DNA from: Chrysochromulina tobinii
Lineage: Eukaryota > Haptophyta > Prymnesiales > Chrysochromulinaceae
Assembly (NCBI GenBank): GCA_001275005.1
Contig: JWZX01001755.1
Location: forward strand, 1-24,054
Length of the DNA: 24,054 bases
Direction of reading: 5' to 3'
Shown here piece by piece: positions 10,326 to 18,008 of the stretch. How positions within the stretch are numbered: position 1 is the stretch's first letter; the number at the start of each line of letters is the position of its first letter. Below the pieces are notes generated by a model. That model searched no databases. It worked only from the letters and a program-made list of their open reading frames with translations, and was not told the DNA's origin. The translations under genes were made by a program, and so were the position numbers.

Positions 10326-10789
10326 GGGACGGCCGTCTGCGGACGGCGGGAGGGGGGCATGCGGTGTGGCGCACGTGAGTCAAGGACCTGCCTGGGCAGC
10401 GGGGAATTGGCGTGCCGAGGCTCACAGGCTTGCAGGGTGTGACGCTCGCCTCCGCCTCACGAGACTGCAGCCAAAGACCAAAATGGCTTGGAAGTTTACC
10501 TCAGCTGACGAAATGGCGCGAAAGAACGGAACTTGAGAAGATGCAGAGCATAACAACATAGACCGGGGATAGAGTGATGAGTGTAATGTGGGTGAGGCTA
10601 CTGTTCGTGTATCCGATACATGTACATGTCCCCCCCTTTTTGCTACATAGAACATGTGCCGCTTCCGTGTTGTCAAGTCAAGTCTATACATAACAACAGA
10701 CAAGCATACGGAAGCCTATGTGTGTTTCGGAAGACATGACTTGAATTGCTTGACTTGACTAGTCATTAGAAAAGCGAACATATCCGGAT
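10326..10789. promoter_or_regulatory. Divergent promoter region with CTTGA tracts
   Basis: This interval lies between divergent starts at 10325 (minus) and 10790 (plus). A GTCAAGTCAAGTC tract at 10672-10684 reads GACTTGACTTGAC toward the minus-strand gene. A second tract at 10737-10762 (with CTTGACTTGAC) points to the plus-strand gene, ending about 28 bp before its ATG. It is AT-richer than the genes. A palindromic ACATGTACATGT lies near 10618-10629. Confidence 0.5.
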
Positions 10790-13053
10790 ATGCTGGACCG
10801 CGTAAGAGAAAGGACTAATGCGGTCGCTCTACGCGTGGCCGCGACCGTCGACGAAAAGATGGCCAAGGTCGACGAGCAGATCGACAAGCTCGCCGCCTTA
10901 CGCCGCATCAGTAGCAGTAGCAGCGATAAGGAAAAGGACGCGGAGAAGCCAGAGGCAGCGATGGCCTCAAGGCCGCCGCCGTCGGCACCTTCGGCGAGCG
11001 CGCCGAGCGCCACGCCGAGCGCGGCCGACGCCAGCGCAGCCGCCAAGGCGTTTGAGAGCGTGCCCAAGGCCGAGCTGGTCTCGCTCCTCGTCAAGACCAA
11101 CGGGCGGTTGAAGCAGGTGGAGATGCGGTATGCCGAGCTCAAGCAGCTGCACGAGACGACGCTCGAGGAGAAGCGGAAGCTCGTTGCGACCCGCGGGCGC
11201 GCCGGAGCCTCCCTCGAGGTCGAGCGCGCCGAGATCGAGACGTCGCTGCGCCAGGTGTACGAGGATCGGATGGCCGAGCTCGAGGAGACGGTGGGCTCGG
11301 CGCAGCAGCTCAAGAAGCAGCTGCAGCTGGAGCTCGCGCACGCGACCACGCAGCTGCGCGACCAGAGCGCCGCGCGCGAACGCTTCGAGCGCGCCGCCGC
11401 CGACTCGGCCGCCGAAGCCGACCGCCTGCGCGCTCAGCTCAAGGAGGTGTCACGCGCAGCAGAAGCGGCGACGCGCGAGGCGGCGGCCTCGCGCGGCGCG
11501 GCGGCGACCGAGCACGCGCAGCTGCTCGAGCGCGTACTGCGCCTTGAGGGGGAGCTCGCGGCGGCGGGTGGCGGCGCTGGTGGCGCTGCCTACGACGCGT
11601 CCGCCGGCGCCGCTGCCGGCGGCACTCATGATGGCGCCGGCGGCACTGCGTCGGCGCATCTGGAGCAGAGGCTGCGGGCGGTAGAGGCAGCCCGCAAGGC
11701 CGAGCGCGAGGCGGCTCTTGCCAACCTGCAGCGCTCGGCCGAGCAGCTCGGCGCAGGCGAGCGGGCGCTCGCGGAGGCGCAGCGGGCCACGGCCGCGGCC
11801 GAGGCGCGCGAGGCGGCGGCGTCGGCCGCGTCGGCGGCGGAGCTGCTGGCGGTGCGCGATGAGCTCGCGGCCAAGGACAAGGCGCTGTCGCGAGCGCTCT
11901 CGAACTACAAGGAGGAGGTGGGCCGATGGGGTAAGGAGCGCAGCGCGCTCGAGCAGGCGCGCAGCGACGCCGAGGCCGAGGCCGAGCGGCGGGTGCGGCA
12001 GACGGCACTCGAATGGGAGGCAAGAGTGGCACAGGCGCGCGTTGCGGGGGAGAAGGCGGTGGCCGAGGCTCGGATCGAAATGGAGGTGCGATCTCCCCTG
12101 ATGACCCTTGATTGACCTTGATTGCCACTGATGAGCTCCTCGTTATGCTCGATCGGGTAGGCCGAACTGCTCATCACCCGATCGACCGCCGCCACGGAGA
12201 GCGGCGAGGCCAAGACGCTCGTCGAGAACGCCACGCGCCGTGCGACGGAGCAGGTGAAAGCCGCCTTGATGACCTCTGATGACCTCTGATGACCTCTGAT
12301 GACCTCTGATGACCTCTTGATTGCTCCCCTCATCAGGTGAAAGCCGCCGTGGCGGCGCGCGACGCGGCCATCGCTGAGGCGGCCGAGGCCAAGGAGAACG
12401 CCCAGCGCGACGCGGCGGCCAAGCTGCGCGTGTCCGAGGCGGCGATGCACCGCGCGCAGGAGAGCGAGGGGCAGCTGCTGCGCGAGCGCGACGAGCTCGC
12501 TCGCAAGCTGATGGCCCTGCAGCGCGAGATGCACGAGCAGTCGCAGCACGCGGCGCAGCAAGCGGAGCGATGGAACCAACACGGCACCTCTGCATCGGAG
12601 CACGAGGCGAGGCTCGCGCGGCTCCAGTCGCAGCTCGACGAGGCCGAGATCGGCTACCGGTCCGCGCGCGCCGTCAAGGCGACGCTCGAAGCCGAGCTGA
12701 GCGCGCTCAAGCAGCAGCGGGACGAGGCACTCGAGGCCGGCGTCGCGCTCCGGGCGGAGTTAGCGGCCGAGCGGGCGGACCGTGAGAGTGCCATCGCGGT
12801 CAAGGAGAAGGACGCGGCGAGCTGGAAGGCGAAGTGGAAGGCGCAGGCAGCGCAGCATACCGAGGCGCAGGCGCAGCTCGAGGCAGCCGAGAAGCGCGTG
12901 CTCAGCGAGGCGGCGGACCATGCGGCGGCGCTGGCGACCAGGGACGCGAGATTGCGCGAGCTCGAGGCGCAGCTGGATTCGGGGCGTCCGCAGGAGCAGC
13001 ACATGTTCCTGATGGCGCGCGAGCAGGCGAGCTGCACAGGAGGCGGCCACTGA
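10790..13053 (+). CDS. Golgin-like coiled-coil protein (exons 10790-12085, 12161-12253, 12337-13053)
   Basis: The spliced product is 701 residues if it ends at the TGA at 13051-13053. It opens with a short helix (MLDRVRERTNAVALRVAATV) and a Ser/Pro/Ala linker. A segment from about residue 93 (VPKAELVSLLVKTNGRLKQV, then EMRYAEL) resembles the N-terminal motif of GRIP-type golgins. After that it is nearly continuous coiled coil with one Gly/Ala-rich hinge near residues 260-285. Both splices are phase 0 and restore heptad sequence. No GRIP domain or membrane anchor is seen. The final TGA is the first base triplet of a TGATGACCTC array that marks introns elsewhere in this window, so the true C terminus may lie in a downstream exon, possibly joined to the oxidase at 13240. 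The golgin assignment is inference from pattern; a generic coiled-coil tether is the safer description. Confidence 0.7.
12086..12160 (+). other. Intron, 75 bp, with decayed introner-like ends
   Basis: GT-AG intron with donor GTGCGATC and acceptor GATCGGGTAG. The core contains CTGATGACC and CCACTGATGAG. It lacks the CTCATCAG end of its relatives at the acceptor, but CTCATCAC occurs 15 bp inside the next exon. Splicing is phase 0 and gives MEAELLITRST. A perfect 10-bp inverted repeat (TCGATCGGGT at 12149-12158, ACCCGATCGA at 12176-12185) spans the acceptor. Confidence 0.65.
12254..12336 (+). other. Introner-like intron, 83 bp, with exact flanking duplication
   Basis: The intron opens GTGAAAGCCGCC and the next exon opens with the same 12 bases. 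Including the preceding CAG on both sides, 15 bases are identical (12251-12265 and 12334-12348). Between them are 71 bp of TGATGACCTC repeats ending CTCATCAG. Splicing is phase 0. Confidence 0.85.
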
Positions 13054-13239
13054 TGACCTCTGATGACCTCTGATGACCTCTGATGACCTCTGATGACCTC
13101 TGATGACCTCTGATGACCTCTGATGACCTCTGATGACCTCCCTCATCAGGTGGGTCGAGGGGGGCACCGCGGAAGCCCTCTGATGACCTCTGATGACCTC
13201 TGATGACCTCTGATGACCTCTGATGACCTCCCTCATCAG
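13051..13239 (+). repeat. TGATGACCTC minisatellite with 90-bp tandem duplication; probable intron
   Basis: Nine perfect TGATGACCTC units (13051-13140) end in CCTCATCAG. A 31-bp copy of the next exon's start follows (13150-13180), then five more units and a second CCTCATCAG (to 13239). The exon start is repeated exactly at 13240-13270. The block 13091-13180 is a 90-bp tandem duplicate of 13181-13270. The two CATCAG/GT junctions look like 3' splice sites, which implies an intron that ends here; its donor could not be identified. Confidence 0.8.
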
Positions 13240-15899
13240 GTGGGTCGAGGGGGGCACCGCGGAAGCCCTCGCCGACGCCCTCGACGTGATCCAACTCGCG
13301 CGGCGGACGGCGGCGGGGACGGTGGGCGCCGTTCCGGGCACCTCCTCCGGCGCGCGCGCGCCGTCCCGGGCGCCGTCCCGGCGGCGCTCGCACACGGGCT
13401 GTGATGAGGCCATCCGCGACGCGGCGCTGATGATGGCCTTCATTCGCTCCTCGGCGCAGGGTCGCACGCTCGCGCCTTCAGCGCTGTACGGCGGCGTCAT
13501 CGCGCTGCCACGCTCCCAAATTTGGGACGCGAGCGGAACGTTCACGTTCACAGCCGCGGCGCGCGTGCCGTGCATGACAGAGGCGGAGGTGCAACTGCTC
13601 CTCAAAGCGTCCAGCGTACCGGGCGCCGTGCTGCGGCCATCGGTGATTCGGCCTCTCGGCTGTGGGCACTCGTGGAGTGGTTACAGCGCCGTACCGGGCG
13701 CCGTGCTGCTCGACATGACGCGCATGGACCGCGTGCTTGCTGTCGATGTGGTCGGCGGTCCTGTGGCGCGGCATGCAAGTGCTCACCACGGCGCCGGCGC
13801 CGGGCCGAGTGTGCTTGTGCAGCCAGGCCTGACGCTGCGTGATCTGCGCGCCGTGTTGGCGGCGCACGGGTACACGCTGCCCAGCTCCCCCTAATGGCCT
13901 CTGAGTGCCTCTGATGACCTCTGATGGCCTCTGATGGCCTCTGATGACCTCTGAAGACCTCTGATGACCTCTATAAAGACCTCTGATGACCTTTATAAAG
14001 ACCTCTGATGATCTCTAATGACGATCCTCATCAGGTACACGCTGCCCAGTTGGCCTATGCTACTTGACCAAACAGTTGGAGGTGCGATAGGGCCGTCCCT
14101 AGGCTGATGACCCCGAAGACCTCTGATGACCCTGATGACCTCTGATGACCCCCGATGTCCCCTGATGACCTCTGATGACCCCCGATGGCCCCTGATGACC
14201 TCTGATGACCCCTCATGACCTCTGATGACCACTGATGACCACTGAAGACCTCTGATGACCCTGATGACCTCTGATGACCTCTGATGACCACTGATGACCT
14301 CCCTCATCAGGTGCGACGCTTGGGAGCGGCTCTCACGGCTCGTCCACACGCGACGGCACCACGTGCGATCTCGTGACCGAGATCGCGCTCGTGCTGCCCG
14401 ACGGGTCCATCGTTACGTTACGCGATGAGGAGGAGGAGGAGGAGGAGGACGACCGCACTGATGACGACCGCAATCCAAGGCCATCTCCGGGCGCCGTCCC
14501 GGGCGCCACGCCGCGCCTCAGCCTTCGGCTTCGCGACGCGCGCCTCTCTCTAGGCTTGCTCGGCATCGCCACCGCCATCCGGCTGCGCTGCGTGCGGCAG
14601 TACTATGTCCGTCGGACCGTGCATGCAATGAGCGTGACCGAATTTGGCAACCGGGCCGAGGCGCTCGCTGCGAGCTTCCGACACTTGTGAGAATGCTCTT
14701 CTGTGCCTCTGAGTGCCCTCCGAGTGCCCTCCGAGTGCCCTCTGAAAGCCCTCTGAGTGCCTCCGAGTGCCTCTGAGTGCCATGGATGGCCATTAATAGC
14801 TTCCTGATGGAGCTTGATGACGGCGCTAATAGCTTCCTGATGGAGCTTGATGACGGCGCTAATAGCTTCCTGATGGAGCTTGATGACGGCGCTAATAGCT
14901 TCCTGGTGGAGCTTGGTGACAGGTGGGTGCTGTGGGAGCTCGGGCAGGACGCGCTCGCCTTTTGCGCCCTCGAGGACGTGGGCGAGATTGCAGCTCCCGG
15001 CGCGGAACGGTATGATGGCGAGAATTGGTATCGGGGTGAATTGGTATGACCACTGATGACCTCTGATGACCTCCCTCATCAGGTATGATGGCGAGAATTG
15101 GTATCGGGGTGCACCCCCGTTTGAAGCTCCGGGTGCGCCCGCGACGGCGCGCGTGTCGTCTCGCTCGAAGAAGGCAATTGGGCAAATGCCGACGGAGCCG
15201 GGCAGCGAGGGCGCCGTGCCGGGCGGTGAGGGCGCCGTGCCGGGCAGCGAGGGCGCCGTGCCGGGCAGCGAGTGCGCTGTGCAGGCCATCGAGGGCGCCG
15301 TACCGGCCATCGAGGGCGCCGTACCGGGCAGTGAGGGCGGCGCGCGCTGGGTGTCGATGCAGTACGCCTTCCCTCGCGAGCGCCTGGTAGACTTACTACA
15401 CGCGCTTTCCGCTTGGCACGGAGCCCAAATTAGGAACGAGGGCTCGTCCAAATTAGGCAGCTGCAGCAGCGTCCTAAATCGGGTCGTGGAGCTCAAGTTT
15501 ATTGGTGGGCCGGGCGCGGCGCTGTGCGGCGCGAACGCCAACGGCCCCGTCGTCTGTGCCAACGTCTTGTGGCGTCTCCGACCGCACGAGATGACGACGC
15601 TCATCAGCCTCGAGGAATGCATGCGTGGGCTGGGCGGCTGCCCGCACCTGGGCAAGCGCCACGCGCCCCTCGAGATCGGCGAGATCGAGGACGAGATCGA
15701 CCGCGAGCTCGGCGAGCCTCGCGAAGCACACGCGAGCCACGGCGGCACGTTTGAGCGGCGCATGCAACGATTCGCGGCGCTCGTCGCCCAGATCGATCCT
15801 AACGGTCGCCTCGGGGGCCTCGGTGCGTTGAGGCAGCAACCTCCGCACCAAGCCGAACAAATCGACGAGCAGCAATCTCCGCAGCAATCTCCGCGTTGA
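13223..15899 (+). CDS. FAD-linked sugar-1,4-lactone oxidase-type oxidoreductase (5 exons)
   Basis: Exons are 13223-13869 (probably from 13240), 14035-14081, 14311-14686, 14923-15009 and 15083-15899; joined they give 657 codons in one frame. About residues 100-370 form a PCMH-type FAD-binding domain. RPLGCGHSWSGY supplies the His (H149) expected to bind FAD covalently; VLVQPGLTLRDLRAVLAAHG, DQTVGGATLGSGSHGSSTRD and LSLGLLGIATAIRLRCV match the family order. The C terminus (VSMQYAFPRERLVDLL, LGGCPHLGKRH, IDPNGRL) matches the ALO/gulonolactone-oxidase cap domain, with HLGK (about 574-577) where the family has HWxK. Such enzymes oxidise aldonolactones such as L-galactono- or L-gulonolactone to make ascorbate-type products; the exact substrate cannot be read. 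Seven-residue GSEGAVP repeats are inserted at about 425-471. The start is uncertain: MTSLIR is read from the repeat array, and the gene may be fused to the upstream coiled-coil gene. Confidence 0.8.
13870..14034 (+). other. Introner-like intron, 165 bp, in the oxidase gene
   Basis: GT-AG intron ending CCTCATCAG. Its first 15 bases, GTACACGCTGCCCAG, equal the first 15 bases of the next exon (14035-14049). The middle is TGATGACCTC/TGATGGCCTC repeats with two AT-rich TATAAAGACC variants. Phase 2; splicing gives HGYTLPSWPMLL. Confidence 0.85.
14082..14310 (+). other. Introner-like intron, 229 bp, in the oxidase gene
   Basis: GT-AG intron made almost wholly of TGATGACC-type decamers and ending CCTCATCAG. 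The flanking match is short: AGGTGCGA (14080-14087) before and AGGTGCGA (14309-14316) after, suggesting a decayed longer duplication. Phase 1; splicing joins QTVGG to ATLGSGSHGSS, exactly the family motif. Confidence 0.85.
14687..14922 (+). other. Intron, 236 bp, with two different tandem repeats
   Basis: Donor GTGAGAATG and acceptor TTGGTGACAG, phase 2. The first half is GAGTGCCCTC/GAGTGCCTC units and the second half is a 33-bp repeat. Unlike its neighbours it has no flanking duplication and no CTCATCAG end. Splicing gives SFRHLWVLWELGQD. Confidence 0.7.
14794..14921 (+). repeat. 33-bp tandem repeat, about 3.9 copies, within intron
   Basis: The unit begins TAATAGCTTCCTGATGGAGC; copies start at 14794, 14827, 14860 and 14893, and the last runs into the acceptor. 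The array is open in the frame that continues into the next exon (NSFLMELDDGA repeated), but the preceding exon has a TGA before it. Confidence 0.88.
15010..15082 (+). other. Introner-like intron, 73 bp, with 29-bp exact flanking duplication
   Basis: The first 29 bases of the intron (15010-15038) are identical to the first 29 bases of the following exon (15083-15111). Only 44 bp lie between: a GTATGACCAC stretch, two TGATGACCTC units and CCTCATCAG. Phase 2; splicing restores ERYDGENWYRGAPP. Confidence 0.87.
15197..15337 (+). repeat. 21-bp coding minisatellite (GSEGAVP)
   Basis: About six to seven in-frame copies of a 21-bp unit containing GAGGGCGCCGTGCCGGGC, with AIE and GGE variants. It lies between the FAD-binding and C-terminal domains of the oxidase, so it probably forms a flexible linker. 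Related CCGGGCGCCGT pieces occur at about 13361, 13618, 13692 and 14486 in the same gene. Confidence 0.85.
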
Positions 15900-15938
15900 G
15901 GCAGCAATCTCCGCACCAAGCCGAACAAATCGACGAGC
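15827..15938 (+). repeat. 68-bp tandem duplication across the oxidase stop codon
   Basis: A segment starting GTTGAGGCAGCAACCTCCGC at 15827 is repeated from 15895 (offset 68), with one C/T difference in the shared part. Because 68 is not a multiple of three, entry into the second copy changes frame and produces the TGA at 15897-15899. Confidence 0.85.
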
Positions 15939-16334
15939 GAGGCCGAACCGGCGAGTAGGAAGGTCGTCAAATGAGACCGACCTCACGTCACTAGCAATGA
16001 TTGAGGAGCAGCCCCCGGGAGGCGATCACTCAGTCGATCCTAATTAGTCGATCCGGCTTAGTCGATCCGGCCATACTGTGGTTTGACCGGGAGCACTGTA
16101 TTGAGTGTGGTCCTGTTTTAACTTCACAAACATACGGCTGCGCGTGTCCCGGCTTCCCCGGTATTTGAACCGACCCAGCCACATGCTCGATCGGCTGTAT
16201 CCTGTCTGAGCGGACAGTACCAGTGCCGTTGGCCCATGTTAACGTTCACGCAGGAAAACTCGAGCACTCTACAGTCACGAACGCGAAACTCGAGCGCAGG
16301 CAGTCACTCACTGCAGGCCTCGCCGGCGTCCGAT
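15900..16334. other. Intergenic region upstream of the E2-like gene
   Basis: It contains the second copy of the 68-bp duplication, three near-copies of TTAGTCGATCCGGC (about 16031-16070), and AT-richer sequence. No convincing ORF. The promoter of the E2-like gene should lie here, but no CTTGA tract is present. Confidence 0.5.
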
Positions 16335-17381
16335 ATGGCAACTAAGCGCATCAATAAAGAGCTCATAGACTTTGCCACCGACCCCCCCGTCGATGGGGCG
16401 GAGCTGACGCGTATCGACGGAGAAAACCTCCGGTGCATTCTGCGCCTACCACTATTGGGAGCCGTGCTTGAGGTCCAGGTCCACTTTCCGCCCGACTATC
16501 CATTCCATCCTCCGAAATTCATGCTAGCTGGCGCGTCTTCAGGCGGGCCACAGCGCATGTTCGCTGAGAAACTCCGGGCGGTATGCCCTGAGCTCACATG
16601 CTGGCGACGGACGCCATTTCCAGACCTGCTGGAGCTCCGACTCGATGGCGATGGCTATTATGATCTCGGATGGTCTCCGGCGCTCACTGTGAAATCTCTA
16701 GTGCCCCTCCTTGCGGTTCGCATGGGCGCACCGTCATTGGTGGAAGCAGCCGAATCGATGATCAGCGCTGCGCCCGAGGCCAAGGATGGAGCCGAAGGCA
16801 CTGTGTTGGTGCTCGTAGGCTCGGCAGGCGAGGCACCGCCCTACCCGCCGGCTGAGGCTCGTGGGGGGGCGTTCCTCGGCGTGCTCATCGATCCATGCTG
16901 GGTGCGTCCACGAGCGCTCCCCCGTCAAGGGTGCTCCGCGAGCGCTGGTCATGAGCCAGCATGGTGGAGCCCTCAGAGTGGCGTGCACTACGTGGCTCTC
17001 GTGGCGCCATACTGCTACGATGACCCGGCCTCGGTGCAAGCCCTGCGGCGCTTGCTTGCGGGCCTGCGCGAAAAGGGCTGGAGCCGTGCATACTTCGGTG
17101 CGTCGGGGATCAGTGTCCCATTTCCTTCGGACATCGAGGGACTCCGCAAGTATAATTCGAGTGAAGAAGAACACCATGCGCGACTCAGACTAGAATGCGC
17201 AATTCAGACTATGCGCAACTCAGAAGGGCGACGTGACGCAGGAGCTGACGAAGGATCGGTGCGCGCGCTGTTTTGGGTGGGAGAGGACGGGTCACCACTT
17301 ATAAGTTCGACGTGGGGGGGAGCGCCTTCGTGGCTGAGACGGCAGAGTGTTGGCGAGACGGCTGGAAACTACGGTGGCTGA
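16335..17381 (+). CDS. UBC-fold (E2 variant-like) protein with unknown C-terminal domain
   Basis: The ATG at 16335 was chosen over one at 16236 because MATKRINKELIDFATDPP aligns with the start of ubiquitin-conjugating enzymes. LEVQVHFPPDYPFHPPKFML and later WSPALTVKSLVPLL are standard E2 landmarks. The HPN motif and catalytic Cys that should lie between them are absent: that interval is longer and reads YYDLGWSPALT just before the landmark. By analogy with UEV proteins it may be a non-catalytic ubiquitin-pathway cofactor; CPEL and LTCW offer cysteines, so activity cannot be excluded. Residues 140-348 match nothing I know, and end in a region where frame or splicing is uncertain. The N-terminal 130 residues are secure; the tail less so. 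Confidence 0.72.
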   Translation: MATKRINKELIDFATDPPVDGAELTRIDGENLRCILRLPLLGAVLEVQVHFPPDYPFHPPKFMLAGASSGGPQRMFAEKLRAVCPELTCWRRTPFPDLLELRLDGDGYYDLGWSPALTVKSLVPLLAVRMGAPSLVEAAESMISAAPEAKDGAEGTVLVLVGSAGEAPPYPPAEARGGAFLGVLIDPCWVRPRALPRQGCSASAGHEPAWWSPQSGVHYVALVAPYCYDDPASVQALRRLLAGLREKGWSRAYFGASGISVPFPSDIEGLRKYNSSEEEHHARLRLECAIQTMRNSEGRRDAGADEGSVRALFWVGEDGSPLISSTWGGAPSWLRRQSVGETAGNYGG

Positions 17382-18008
17382 CAAGGGGAACGGTGACGAG
17401 ACTTGTCATCAGCGGCCTGTGCTCGGCAGCACGAAATCATCAGTTGAGGCGAAGGCGGAGGCGAAAGGTACGTGATCCTGGCGGTCGGTCTCGCTGCCCC
17501 TCCTTTCCCAAGGAGGAGTGGGTGCAGCGCACTTGGGGCTCAACGGCTGAAAATGCTTGAGGACGCGCTCTCAGACACTAGAGCCACGACAGTCACTGCC
17601 TCCTCCTCGCCGGCAACAATCGGGGCCGCTGTACCGCGTTCACACGGCGGCCGACGCCTTCGGCGGGCCGGACTGAGCGAGCCTGCTGCTCTTGGGGATG
17701 CTGCTGTCGGCGCTCTGCTTCTTTGTCACCAGTGGGCTGTCATTCTCGTCTGTTGTGGCACGTGTCCCCCACTAGTACTGTGGAGAGGTGCATACGTAGT
17801 GTGTCGTGTAGATCCGACGACGGCCGTGTGCTCGCGCATGTGCTGGTGGCGTGATGGTGGTGCTGTGCGGAGCGGCGGCGCTGGTCCCGTGATCGGACTG
17901 GTGTGGTTCCAATCCGCTTAGATTTGTAGCTCGGTGGACCTATCCAAAACAGGTCGACATGCGGACCCACGCTCCTTTTTTGGGTGAGAAAAAGCGTCCC
18001 GAAGAGGA
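17382..18008. other. Interval without a convincing gene
   Basis: About 630 bp. Some short ORFs exist but none has a recognisable pattern. Possible donor-like GGTACGTGAT near 17466 and the uncertain tail of the E2-like ORF leave room for extra 3' exons of that gene. The last 100 bp should hold the promoter and 5' UTR of the membrane-protein gene. Confidence 0.4.

Noticed and set aside
12266-12330. UGAUGA/CUGA motifs as box C/D snoRNAs in introns
   Set aside because: The decamer contains C-box-like and D-box-like letters, but 10-nt spacing leaves no guide region and there is no terminal stem of snoRNA type.
13051-14310. TGATGACCTC arrays as a CRISPR or satellite array
   Set aside because: Units are contiguous decamers without spacers, in a eukaryotic gene, and end at splice acceptors.
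17472-17921. 149-codon plus ORF
   Set aside because: No recognisable motif, starts inside a possible splice region, and composition does not resemble neighbouring proteins.
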